In this document: in pieces, positions 25,967-34,678 of the stretch | How positions within the stretch are numbered: position 1 is the first letter of the stretch | Layout: each line of letters starts with the position of its first letter | Origin: Lewinellaceae bacterium | GTDB lineage: Bacteria > Bacteroidota > Bacteroidia > Chitinophagales > Saprospiraceae | DNA: 52,357 nucleotides | Direction: 5' to 3' | NCBI GenBank assembly: GCA_016708875.1 | Contig: JADJFA010000025.1 | Location: 1-52,357, forward strand | Position numbers and translations under genes: made by a program | The notes under the pieces: model-generated | Told to the model about the DNA's origin: nothing | Databases searched by the model: none | What the model saw: the letters and a program-made list of their open reading frames with translations, nothing else

Positions 25967-27160
25967 ATGGAAACCCTCTCCCTACCGCGCACCCAACCTG
26001 AAATGCTTGCCGTGACCCAACGTCATCAACGGCTCAGCATCGGTATTCCGAAAGAAACCACCTTACAAGAGAATCGTGTGGCACTCGTGCCCAATTCAGT
26101 GGCCACGCTTGCTGCCCATGGCCACGAAGTGCTGGTGGAAGCGGGCGCAGGAGAAAAAGCACGGTTCAGTGATTTGGATTATTCCGAGGCAGGTGCTCAT
26201 ATTGTAAGGAGTGCAGAGGAAGTGTATAAGGCCGAGGTTATCCTCAAATCTGCTCCGCCTACGTTGGTCGAGATTGACATGATGCGTCCCGGACAGGTTG
26301 TGGTATCACCTATTCATTTGCCTTTGCTGAACGCCGAGTACATCAGTCGCTTGTTGCAAAAACGGGTAATTGCCTTGGCTATGGAGTATATCCACGACGA
26401 TGTATCGGGGGCCTTTCCCATTGTGCATGCCATGAGCGAGATTTCGGGCAACAGTGCCATCCTTATCGCGGCGGACTTGTTGGCCACGACCCGTGGAGGT
26501 AAGGGTGTTTTGCTTGGAGGCGTGGCGGGTGTGCCACCGGCCAAGGTCATTATACTTGGAGCGGGAGTGATCGCTGAATTTGCCACCCGCACAGCCCTGG
26601 GACTTGGCGCAGAAGTGCGCATATTTGACAACAACATACAGAGAATCATTCATTTACAAAATCAGGTGGGCAGGCCGTTGCATACCTCGGTTATCAATCC
26701 ACAACACCTTCGAGAGCAGTTGCTCACGGCCGACGTAGCCATTGGAGCCGTTCACTCAGCCCATGCAAATGCACCTATGCTGGTTTCGGAAGACATCGTA
26801 ATGCGCATGAAACCCGGCTCGGTTATTGTCGACGTGAGTATTGATCAGGGTGGTTGTTTTGAGACCTCAGAGGCTACTACCCACGACCACCCAACATACG
26901 AGCGGCATGGCGTCATCCATTATTGTGTGCCGAATATTCCTTCCCGCGTGGCGCGCACTGCATCTGAAGCCATCAGCAACATTCTTACTTCCATGCTTCT
27001 GATGAGTGAAACAGGGGGCATTGTGCCGCTTGTAACCTCCCATGCAGGCCTGCGGAATGGAGTATATGCCTATCGTGGCACGCTCACGAATGCGCATTTG
27101 GGCGAGCGATTTCAAATTCGGACCACGGATTTAGATTTGTTGATTACTTCGGATTTTTAG
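25967..27160 (+). CDS. ald: Alanine dehydrogenase
   Basis: NAD-dependent oxidative deamination of alanine to pyruvate and ammonia, or the reverse. Signatures: IGIPKETTLQENRVALVPNS near the N-terminus (substrate-binding Lys and Arg), SPIHLPLL, AMEYIHDD, MSEISGNSAILIAADLL, the Rossmann loop VIILGAGVIAEFATRTALGLG and VDVSIDQGGCFETSE. At 397 residues it is slightly longer than common 370-residue enzymes because of about 20 extra N-terminal residues; an internal ATG at residue 13 is possible. The alternative, the alpha subunit of proton-translocating transhydrogenase, is less likely since no beta subunit follows and CVPNIPSRVARTAS is Ald-like. An inverted repeat follows the stop. Confidence 0.88.
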   Translation: METLSLPRTQPEMLAVTQRHQRLSIGIPKETTLQENRVALVPNSVATLAAHGHEVLVEAGAGEKARFSDLDYSEAGAHIVRSAEEVYKAEVILKSAPPTLVEIDMMRPGQVVVSPIHLPLLNAEYISRLLQKRVIALAMEYIHDDVSGAFPIVHAMSEISGNSAILIAADLLATTRGGKGVLLGGVAGVPPAKVIILGAGVIAEFATRTALGLGAEVRIFDNNIQRIIHLQNQVGRPLHTSVINPQHLREQLLTADVAIGAVHSAHANAPMLVSEDIVMRMKPGSVIVDVSIDQGGCFETSEATTHDHPTYERHGVIHYCVPNIPSRVARTASEAISNILTSMLLMSETGGIVPLVTSHAGLRNGVYAYRGTLTNAHLGERFQIRTTDLDLLITSDF

Positions 27161-27240
27161 CCACTAATTGCACCAATGACACTAATTCGGGCGAAGTAGG
27201 TGTCTAATTCGTGAAAATTAGCGTAATTAGTGGCTACCCT
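27160..27240. repeat. Inverted repeat ccactaatt/aattagtgg after ald
   Basis: The arm gccactaattgcac with gacactaattcg faces cgtgaaaattagcgtaattagtggc. The complementarity is broken by mismatches but the outer 11 bases are perfect. It may be the ald terminator. Confidence 0.65.
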
Positions 27241-27328
27241 AAATAGATACGGCTAAAAACAAAAACTCTGCTACCTTGCGCCTTCTCCAGATTTCCAAGA
27301 AAACGCAACTTTTCAGCCTTTTTGGAAC

Positions 27329-27568
27329 ATGAAATTTTCTGAAATCCGCCTTATTTTTACAATCATTCTGTGCATGGCAATATCTTTGCCCGCCACCTGG
27401 GCGCAAGGCAATCGCGATTACATGCGGGAGACTGGAAAAATTTACGTCGTTGTAGGCGTTATTTTGCTTATCTTCCTTGGCATCGTTTGGCAGCTAGTGC
27501 GCCTGGATCGTTCACTAACCAAAATAGAGCACCAACTCAACGACGACAAAAATGAGTGGAAAAATTAG
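27329..27568 (+). CDS. CcmD-like small membrane protein
   Basis: A 79-residue protein with a signal-like segment (LIFTIILCMAISLPATWAQ) and one membrane helix (IYVVVGVILLIFLGIVWQLV) followed by a charged amphipathic tail (RLDRSLTKIEHQL). Layout matches the short CcmD family proteins of Bacteroidota, in which the acidic/basic LDRK-like motif follows the helix; CcmD takes part in cytochrome c maturation. No other ccm gene is nearby, so the role is uncertain. Its 3' end overlaps the glutamate dehydrogenase start by 17 bases, which suggests translational coupling. Confidence 0.72.
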   Translation: MKFSEIRLIFTIILCMAISLPATWAQGNRDYMRETGKIYVVVGVILLIFLGIVWQLVRLDRSLTKIEHQLNDDKNEWKN

Positions 27569-28967
27569 TTTCTTTAAAAGCGTAGAAAACTACGTGGACA
27601 AGGCCGCCGCCTTCACTGATATCCCCAAAGGCCTTGTAGAGCAAATCAAGGCTTGTAACCTTGTGCTCCAAATCCGTTTCCCGATTCGGGTCAACGGCGA
27701 TTATCAAGTCATCGAAGCCTACCGGGTGCAGCACAGCCACCACCGCCTGCCTACCAAGGGCGGCATCCGCTACGCAGAATCTGTTGACCAGGACGAGGTG
27801 ATGGCACTTGCCTCCCTCATGACCTATAAATGCGCCCTTGTAGACGTACCATTCGGTGGTGCAAAAGGTGGCATCAAGATCAACCCGGCCAATTTTACGG
27901 AAGAACAACTTCAGAACATTACTCGCCGATACACTTCCGAACTTGTCAAAAAGAACTTTATCGGTCCTGGCATTGACGTTCCGGCGCCTGATTATGGAAC
28001 TGGTCCGCGCGAAATGGCCTGGATCCTCGATACATATCAAGCCCTCCGGCATGGCGAAGTAGATTCTATTGCTTGTGTTACGGGCAAACCTGTGACCCAA
28101 AACGGCATACGCGGTCGTGCTGAAGCTACAGGTCGCGGCGTGTTCTATGGCTTGCGCGAGTGTATGCGCTATGAGGAAGATATGAAGAAAATTGGTCTTA
28201 CCAAAGGCATCGAAGGCAAAACAATGGTGGTGCAGGGCCTTGGCAACGTAGGCAGCAACACCGCCCTTATCAGCCAGGCGGAAGGAAATGTGAAAATCAT
28301 CGGTGTGGCCGAGCGTGAAGGTTCTATTCACGGACCGGACGGCATCAATGTCGAGAAACTGATGGCATTCCGCAAGGAGACCGGCTCGATCATTGGTTTC
28401 CCCGGAACCAAACACATTGGAGATGCTTCGGCAGCACTTGAACTAGAATGCGATATCCTGGTCCCGGCGGCTTTGGAGAATCAAATTACGGTTGAGAATG
28501 CATCACGCATCAAAGCAAAAATTATCGCTGAGGCCGCCAACGGCCCCATTACAGCGGATGCAGATCCGATCCTTATCGCCAAAGGCATTATTATCCTGCC
28601 TGACTTTTTCATCAACGCAGGTGGCGTGACGGTTTCTTATTTTGAATGGCTTAAAAACCTTTCGCACCACCGTTTTGGCCGTTTGGAAAATCGTTTCCAA
28701 CACGACGCTTACCGTCGTATCGTGATGAAAGTAGAAGAGTTTACCGGCAAGACCCTCAGCGACCGCGACCGTGATCTGCTCACACGCGGCGGCACGGAGG
28801 TGGACCTTGTGAACTCCGGGTTGGAAGACACCATGATCACCGCTTATGGTCAGATCAAAGAGACTTTCCGCCAACACCCTGAAATCAAAGACATGCGTAC
28901 GGCAGCGTTTGTGTGCTCTTTGAAGAAAATTGCGGGCGACTATATCTCCATGGGTATTTTCCCATAA
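27552..28967 (+). CDS. Glu/Leu/Phe/Val-type dehydrogenase (glutamate dehydrogenase)
   Basis: Reductive amination of 2-oxoglutarate or the reverse reaction, linking carbon and nitrogen metabolism. Motifs: HHRLPTKGGIRYAESVD, TYKCALVDVPFGGAKGGI (catalytic Lys), APDYGTGPREMAWI (catalytic Asp), PVTQNGIRGRAEATGRG, the Rossmann loop VVQGLGNVGSNTA, and AAEAANGPIT-like IIAEAANGPITADAD. Length 471 residues, slightly longer than many 420-residue homologues. The start ATG at 27552 lies inside the CcmD-like gene. The substrate choice between glutamate and branched-chain amino acids cannot be settled by eye. Together with ald, icd and maeB it makes up a cluster of central-metabolism dehydrogenases spread over the window. 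Confidence 0.93.
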   Translation: MSGKISFFKSVENYVDKAAAFTDIPKGLVEQIKACNLVLQIRFPIRVNGDYQVIEAYRVQHSHHRLPTKGGIRYAESVDQDEVMALASLMTYKCALVDVPFGGAKGGIKINPANFTEEQLQNITRRYTSELVKKNFIGPGIDVPAPDYGTGPREMAWILDTYQALRHGEVDSIACVTGKPVTQNGIRGRAEATGRGVFYGLRECMRYEEDMKKIGLTKGIEGKTMVVQGLGNVGSNTALISQAEGNVKIIGVAEREGSIHGPDGINVEKLMAFRKETGSIIGFPGTKHIGDASAALELECDILVPAALENQITVENASRIKAKIIAEAANGPITADADPILIAKGIIILPDFFINAGGVTVSYFEWLKNLSHHRFGRLENRFQHDAYRRIVMKVEEFTGKTLSDRDRDLLTRGGTEVDLVNSGLEDTMITAYGQIKETFRQHPEIKDMRTAAFVCSLKKIAGDYISMGIFP

Positions 28968-29011
28968 TGGTGATTGTTTACCCGGCTGCGTAGATTGGTT
29001 AACTGGTCAGT

Positions 29012-29050
29012 TCGGGGTGCGACTTGTTAGAGTTGCACCCCGATTTTTTT
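29012..29050 (+). terminator. Terminator after the glutamate dehydrogenase
   Basis: Arms tcggggtgc(g)ac and gt(t)gcaccccga around a ttgttaga loop, followed by eight T. It is 45 bases after the stop. Confidence 0.88.
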
Positions 29051-29175
29051 TGCTTAGTTTAATAGGATGAGCATTTTGGGCGTGTGCATATTTGGCATCG
29101 AATATTTTTATTTTTGATTGTTGTTGATAAATATTGAGAACTGAAAATCAATTCATTTTCAACAAAACTGCCCGA

Positions 29176-31158
29176 ATGAAATTTAGATACTTGCTCCCAA
29201 TTTTACTTTTTGAGTGTATCATCAGTGACGCCTTTGCCCAATCCCCCCGTAAAATCGCCCTTATAATTGCAGTAGGCGATTATCCTGAACAGTCGGGCTG
29301 GCAAAAAATCAATTCCTCCAACGACGCTGTATTGGTACATGATGTCCTGCTCCGGCAAGGATTTAAGGAAAAAGACATCACCATACTAAAGGACGCTGAC
29401 GCTACACGAAAGGGAATCCTGCGGGCCATTCAAAAACATCTGATAGATGCTGCCAAACCCGGCGACGTGCTTTATTTTCAATTTTCAGGCCATGGCCAAC
29501 AAGTTGCCGATGATAATGGCGACGAGTTAGATGGCTTTGATGAAGCCATAGTGCCGTTCGACTCCCCCATGCGCTTTGGCGAGGGTGGCTATACGGGCCA
29601 AAACCTTATTCGGGATGAGGAGATTGGGCAATTATTTATTCAAGCCCGTAAGCGTATCGGACTGAAAGGCAACCTGTTGGTCATTCTGGATTCCTGCCAC
29701 TCTGGTACAGGCACCAGAGCTATGGCGATAGCGCGTGGCACCGACAGGATCATGGCAGATTCCAACTACATCGCCCAACACATCAACAAAGCGCCTGAAA
29801 ACGAAATGCTGCGAATCGAAAACGCAGAAGGCTTGGCGCCCATGGTTGCATTTTTTGGCGCTTCTGCCCAACAACTGAATTTTGAAACCCGCGACGAACG
29901 CGGCATTTCGATGGGTTCGCTGACCTATGCATTCTGCAAAAAACTGGGCCAGGCCAATTCCTCGACTACTTACCGGGGACTTTTTGATCAAATCCGGTTG
30001 GAAATGGCCAAAATCGCTTCACGCCAACAACCGCAGGTGGAAGGCACGCTGGATCAGCATGTTTTTGGCGGAAGCCTGGTAGTAACGCCCAAGCATATAC
30101 CAGTGAAACGATGCGCCAGTTCGAAATACATTGAACTAAATGCCGGATGGATGCACGGCTTGTATGAAGGTACAGTGGTGGGCCTGTACCCGCCTGAAAC
30201 CCGCGATCCCGCTGGCACACAATCCTTAAGAAAGGGCACGATAACTTCCTCCGGGCCTTTTGAAAGCATGGTTACGTTGGACAGTGCCCTGCAAAAGCAA
30301 ATCGCAAGCACTGCCTGGGTTTATGTAATGGAACAGAATTTTGGCGATTTGAAAGCCCGGATTGAGATTCAACTGGACGCCAAACACCCAATTGCAAAGA
30401 CATTGAGAGCACGGATCGCTGCCATACCGATCATTCAGGAGGACAATAAAGCAGCCGATCTCCATGTGGTTCAAAATGGCGAAACCGTTCAACTGATGTC
30501 CGGCAACCTTGTCTTAGCGGAGGCCGATGCCCACACCAGAACCGAGGTAGCTACCGAACGATTTGTCCGAAAAATACAGTCCTGGGCACAGGTGTCCTAC
30601 CTCCGTGGATTGCAGGTAGACAATGAGGAACTGAAACTAAAACTCGAAATTGTCCCCGTGGAATTGGACCGCAAAACCATGCAAGTCAAGGGAGAGATTC
30701 CGAAAATTGAAAAAACAGATTCATTCGGCAATATGCGTTTCCAACGAGGCGATGTTTTCCGTCTTCGGGTAAGCAACCCGGGAAACAACCCGGTTTATTT
30801 TACAATTCTGGACCTTTCTCCTGACAACAGTTTTGTGATACTGGCCCCCAATGCCCAGGAAACACCGGAGGAGTTTCATATCAAGCCGGGGCAAACCATT
30901 GAATTGAAGCAAAATTTTGAACTCGAGCCACCTTATGGCACCGAACTCCTGAAATTAATCGTGACGGATGTGCCGGTAGACCTGCGCCCCATCGTCCAAA
31001 CCCGCGGGGTTAACACCAAATCCAACCCCAACCCACTCGAAAGGCTTTTTGCGCAGACCTATTTCAATGAAGATTGTATGAAACGTGGTGGGAAGACGGC
31101 GAATGTTTCCGCTGGTTTTATGCATATAGAGACGCTTGCGTTTATTATTGAAAAATGA
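29176..31158 (+). CDS. Secreted C14 caspase-family protease with DUF4384-like domain
   Basis: A 660-residue exported protein. ATG 29176 opens a signal peptide (MKFRYLLPILLFECIISDAF, cleavage near AQS). The caspase fold covers about residues 22-310, with KIALIIAVGDYPEQ on the first strand. The catalytic His106 lies in YFQFSGHGQQ and Cys174 in VILDSCHSGTGTR, and an acidic stretch, DNGDELDGFDEAIVPFD, lies between them. The middle is not recognised. The C-terminal region (about 520-640: RGDVFRLRVSNPG, YFTILDLSPDNSFVILAPN, IKPGQTIEL, LKLIVTDVPVDL) matches the DUF4384 pattern often found behind peptidase domains. Both dyad residues are present, so it is probably active. It is followed 141 bases later by a TPR-CHAT gene, a second clan CD protease. 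The longer TTG reading from 29134 is not preferred. Confidence 0.9.
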   Translation: MKFRYLLPILLFECIISDAFAQSPRKIALIIAVGDYPEQSGWQKINSSNDAVLVHDVLLRQGFKEKDITILKDADATRKGILRAIQKHLIDAAKPGDVLYFQFSGHGQQVADDNGDELDGFDEAIVPFDSPMRFGEGGYTGQNLIRDEEIGQLFIQARKRIGLKGNLLVILDSCHSGTGTRAMAIARGTDRIMADSNYIAQHINKAPENEMLRIENAEGLAPMVAFFGASAQQLNFETRDERGISMGSLTYAFCKKLGQANSSTTYRGLFDQIRLEMAKIASRQQPQVEGTLDQHVFGGSLVVTPKHIPVKRCASSKYIELNAGWMHGLYEGTVVGLYPPETRDPAGTQSLRKGTITSSGPFESMVTLDSALQKQIASTAWVYVMEQNFGDLKARIEIQLDAKHPIAKTLRARIAAIPIIQEDNKAADLHVVQNGETVQLMSGNLVLAEADAHTRTEVATERFVRKIQSWAQVSYLRGLQVDNEELKLKLEIVPVELDRKTMQVKGEIPKIEKTDSFGNMRFQRGDVFRLRVSNPGNNPVYFTILDLSPDNSFVILAPNAQETPEEFHIKPGQTIELKQNFELEPPYGTELLKLIVTDVPVDLRPIVQTRGVNTKSNPNPLERLFAQTYFNEDCMKRGGKTANVSAGFMHIETLAFIIEK

Positions 31159-31221
31159 AAATGGCGTGAAATACAAATTGCAAATCCCAACCAATAGGCG
31201 GGGTTGTTTTTTGGGGAAAAA

Positions 31222-31229
31222 TATTTTTG
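31222..31229 (+). promoter_or_regulatory. Possible -7 box TATTTTTG for the TPR-CHAT gene
   Basis: TATTTTTG fits TAnnTTTG, with a TTG about 18 bases upstream. The region is AT-rich, so chance matches are likely. Confidence 0.4.
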
Positions 31230-31299
31230 TAGCCTCGGTTCGCGCTTCGTAATTTTTGAACACTAAGACATTATTACGAGAGAAAAACATTATTGTTCT

Positions 31300-34200
31300 G
31301 TGCTCCCTTTCTGGTTGCAGCGCAGACAAGTGGATTCCACTGCGATTCGCCAGATAGACAGTCTCATCCAAGTCTCCCGTGCGCTCACAGGGCAGGGTAA
31401 TTTCGATAAAGCATTGGAAGTCAATGCCGAAGCCGAAAAACTTGCCTTGGAAAAATTAGGGCGGGAGTCGGCGGCTTATGCCAGTTGCTGCCATAATTAT
31501 GGTAGAGTGTACCATCGGCAAACAAACTACTCGGAAGCAGAAAAATGGTGCCTGGAGGCCCTGAACCTCCGGGAAAAAATATTGGGGAAAGAACACTCCG
31601 AAGTGGCTTTATCAATGAACCTGTTGGCGGATGTGTACAAAAGCATGAACGATTATGAAAAAGCCGAACCACTCATGCTGGAAGCCTTAGCCATGGAGGG
31701 GAGGGTGGTAGGGAAAGACCACTATATTTATGCCAGTTACCTGATTGACGTGGCATTGCTTTACCAAAACTTGGGCAATTATGATAAAGAAGCAGGTTAT
31801 TACCTCGAAGCCAAAGTAATCGTGGAAAAATTGTTGGGAAAAGAACACCCTAGCTATTCATGGCTAATTACTCAGATAGGGCGTGTCTATCGTGATTTGG
31901 GCGATTATGAACAAGCCGAAGTTTTTTTGATCGAAGCCAGAAACACGTATGAAAAAGTGACAGGAAAGGAACATCTCGAGTATGGTTTGAGCTTGAATAC
32001 CCTGGCTGATCTATACCGTACTATGGGTAATTATGCCCAAGCTGAGCCACTTTACGCAGAATCAATTGCCATCATTGAAAAAGTGCAGGGGAAGGAAAAT
32101 ATTTATTATCGCCGCGTTCTCGGGAATTCGGCGATTTTGTATGCTGAATTAGGCAATTATAAAAAGGCTGAACAGATTTACCTGGAAGCAATGTCCATCG
32201 CTAAAAAAGTAATGGGAGTGGAAGTCATGGGCTATAAACGCACGCTTACTAACCTGGCAATATTTTATTGGCAAATGGGCAATTACGAAAAAGCCGAACC
32301 GCTCTTCCAGGAATCTATTGACATCACTATAAAAGCTGTGGGGAAAGCGCATATCGAATATGCCACAACGCTCATTAACCTTGCCTCAATGTATTCTGAA
32401 AAGGAGGATTATAAAAAATCCGAATTGCTATTTCTGGAGGCTTTGCCCATCATAAAAGCAGCCTTGGGGGCAGAACATGCTGATTATGCAACCAGCCTCC
32501 ATAATTTGGGAAGTTTTTATTTTGATATGAGCGATTATAAAAAATCTGAGCCTATTTTGCTCGAAGCCAGGCTTATCCGGGAAAAGGTATTGGGGAAAGA
32601 ACATTATCAGACTGCTTCAACGGTAGCCAACCTCGCAGCGGTTTATAATGCAATGGGTAATTACGAAAAAGCGGAACTGTTTTATCTGGATGGTATAAAG
32701 ACATTTGAAAGGGTACTGGGAAAAGAACATCGTGAATATACAAAAAACGTGAGCAACCTGGCTTCCGTATATTTAAGGCAAAGCCGGTTTGCAGAAGCTG
32801 CAACATTGTTTCTCGAAGCGAACAAAATCAACCGAAAGATGATCGAAACGACGGCCTCTTACGCTTCGGAAAATGAAATGATGGCCTTCTTGAATACGCT
32901 GGAAGGTAACACGGCTAAACTTCAGTCCCTCACGCAGGTATTTCCTACCCCCGAGCTCCAAGGAGAGAATTTCAATAACGCGCTCTTTTTCAATGGTTTG
33001 GTACTTGGAAACAATCGCCTTCTTTCCAGTGCCATGGTGAGTGCCGACAGCCTCAGCTTGAGCATTTATCAAAAATGGCAGGGCTGTCATCGCCGCTTAG
33101 CCAAACGATACGCCCGCCCTATCGCCGACCGCAAAAAGATAGCCGAGGTGGAGGCCGAAGCCGAAGGCTATGAAAAAATGTTGATGCGCAACTTGCCCGC
33201 TTTCAACCAAACGCGCAGGGCATACCAATGGCAGGATGTTCTTGAAAAACTAAAGCCGGGGGAGGCCGCCATCGAATTCGTCCACTATAATTTCTTTTTC
33301 CCGGATATCACGGACAGCACCATGTATGCCGCCCTCCTCTTGCGTCCTGGCGACGAACAACCCCGATTCATACCCCTGTTTGAAGAAAAACATCTTTCTC
33401 AAATACTCTTGTCCAGCAAGGGCGATCCGAGTTTCGCTAAAATCTATGCTAATCGCAGCATCAAACCCCTGAAACATGGATCGCTGGTTGGCTTGTACGA
33501 ACTCATCTGGAAGCCGATGGACAGCCTTCTTGCCGGGGTGAACACCGTCTATTTCGCGCCTTCTGGTCTGCTCCACCGCATAAATTTTGACGCAATCCCC
33601 AGCACCGAAAAGCAAGTACTGGCAGATCGGTTCCAGTTGGTTCGACTTGGCAGCACCCGTTCGCTGGTTGTACCGCCCATCGCCGTCTCCTCGGAAAACA
33701 TTTCAAATGAAGCCCTACTGTTTGGCGGGATTCAATATGAGATGGACTCCACCGCGATTTTTTCTGCCAATGAGCGTTTGAAAAATACAGGCTTGGCGAC
33801 CCGTGGACCGGTGTATGAAGAGAGTGAAGACCCTAACCTGCGGGGTGAAAGTTGGAACTACCTGAAAGGGACGGAAGCCGAAGTAGATGCATTGTCGCCC
33901 ATCTTGTTCTCAGCAGGTTTTGTGCCTGTCGTCAAAAAGGGGTTCGACGCTACCGAAGAAGCGTTCAAAAGCATCGGCCAGAACGGTCGTTCCTCTCCAC
34001 GGGTGCTGCACCTGGCCACCCATGGTTTCTTTTTCCCTGATCCCAAAGAGGAGCACCCAAACACAGGGGCTTACGAGCAGGAAACTGGTTTTAAGACCAG
34101 TCACAATCCATTGGTACGTTCGGGGCTTTTGCTGGCCGGAGCCAATCATGCCTGGAGCACTGGAAAGCCGCTTAAAAAAACCATGGAAAACGGCATATTG

Positions 34201-34554
34201 ACAGCCTACGAGATTAGTCACATGAATTTGTCGAACACCGAACTGGTAGTGCTTAGTGCCTGCGAGACTGGGCTTGGCGATATTGAGGGAGACGAAGGGG
34301 TGTACGGCCTACAAAGGGCATTCAAAATCGCCGGTGCGAGATACCTTATGATGTCTTTGTGGCAAGTTCCTGATCAGGAGACTTCGGTATTCATGACCAC
34401 TTTTTACAAGCACTGGCTGCCCTCCGCCGCTGATGCTATGGCGGGCAAGGAGCAGAAAAAAAGTATCCCGGAGGCATTTCGCACTACCCAGCAGGAGATG
34501 CGCGAACGGTTTATCAATCCTTACCAATGGGCAGGGTTCGTGCTGGTGGAGTGA
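31300..34554 (+). CDS. TPR-CHAT protease (clan CD)
   Basis: About 1084 residues. Roughly residues 32-535 are twelve regular 42-residue tetratricopeptide repeats of the form GNYEKAEPLYLEAL..EKVLGKEH..YA..L.NLA.LY, probably a superhelical binding scaffold. After a linker (about 540-690) comes the CHAT domain, the caspase-like HetF-associated-with-TPR module: LRPGDEQPRFIPLF, VYFAPSGLLHRINFDAIP, VLHLATHGFFFP with catalytic His908, LVVLSACETGLGDIEGDEGV with catalytic Cys988, then LMMSLWQVPDQETSVFM. Both dyad residues are intact. The start is unclear: the frame has no ATG, only GTG at 31300. Another frame upstream reads a plausible signal peptide, LLFCAPFLVAAQ (31290-31325), so a base may be missing or added near 31325. 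Known CHAT proteins process partners in cell-death or developmental pathways; the partner here is unknown. Confidence 0.92.
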   Translation: MLPFWLQRRQVDSTAIRQIDSLIQVSRALTGQGNFDKALEVNAEAEKLALEKLGRESAAYASCCHNYGRVYHRQTNYSEAEKWCLEALNLREKILGKEHSEVALSMNLLADVYKSMNDYEKAEPLMLEALAMEGRVVGKDHYIYASYLIDVALLYQNLGNYDKEAGYYLEAKVIVEKLLGKEHPSYSWLITQIGRVYRDLGDYEQAEVFLIEARNTYEKVTGKEHLEYGLSLNTLADLYRTMGNYAQAEPLYAESIAIIEKVQGKENIYYRRVLGNSAILYAELGNYKKAEQIYLEAMSIAKKVMGVEVMGYKRTLTNLAIFYWQMGNYEKAEPLFQESIDITIKAVGKAHIEYATTLINLASMYSEKEDYKKSELLFLEALPIIKAALGAEHADYATSLHNLGSFYFDMSDYKKSEPILLEARLIREKVLGKEHYQTASTVANLAAVYNAMGNYEKAELFYLDGIKTFERVLGKEHREYTKNVSNLASVYLRQSRFAEAATLFLEANKINRKMIETTASYASENEMMAFLNTLEGNTAKLQSLTQVFPTPELQGENFNNALFFNGLVLGNNRLLSSAMVSADSLSLSIYQKWQGCHRRLAKRYARPIADRKKIAEVEAEAEGYEKMLMRNLPAFNQTRRAYQWQDVLEKLKPGEAAIEFVHYNFFFPDITDSTMYAALLLRPGDEQPRFIPLFEEKHLSQILLSSKGDPSFAKIYANRSIKPLKHGSLVGLYELIWKPMDSLLAGVNTVYFAPSGLLHRINFDAIPSTEKQVLADRFQLVRLGSTRSLVVPPIAVSSENISNEALLFGGIQYEMDSTAIFSANERLKNTGLATRGPVYEESEDPNLRGESWNYLKGTEAEVDALSPILFSAGFVPVVKKGFDATEEAFKSIGQNGRSSPRVLHLATHGFFFPDPKEEHPNTGAYEQETGFKTSHNPLVRSGLLLAGANHAWSTGKPLKKTMENGILTAYEISHMNLSNTELVVLSACETGLGDIEGDEGVYGLQRAFKIAGARYLMMSLWQVPDQETSVFMTTFYKHWLPSAADAMAGKEQKKSIPEAFRTTQQEMRERFINPYQWAGFVLVE

Positions 34555-34678
34555 AGCTCCAACGCCCCGTAGAAACACCTGATTTTTCAAAACCCGTTAA
34601 ATCACGCATATCCAATAAAAGAAGTTTGCACACCTTTGTTCCGAAATAATTAACCATTTACATCTAAAATTTTACAGA

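Noticed and set aside
27537..28415. 292-residue minus-strand frame opposite glutamate dehydrogenase
   Set aside because: Antisense shadow of a well-conserved gene; its His/Phe-rich sequence shows no motif.
31276..31330. Lipoprotein signal (LCSLSGC) upstream of the TPR-CHAT gene
   Set aside because: The lipobox is in a third frame with a hydrophobic stretch too short for a signal; the LLFCAPFLVAAQ frame is more plausible.
29134..34554. Craspase-like (type III-E CRISPR) or gasdermin defence module
   Set aside because: TPR-CHAT and caspase proteins suggested it, but there is no gRAMP, no CRISPR array and no gasdermin-like pore protein, and the caspase has a signal peptide.
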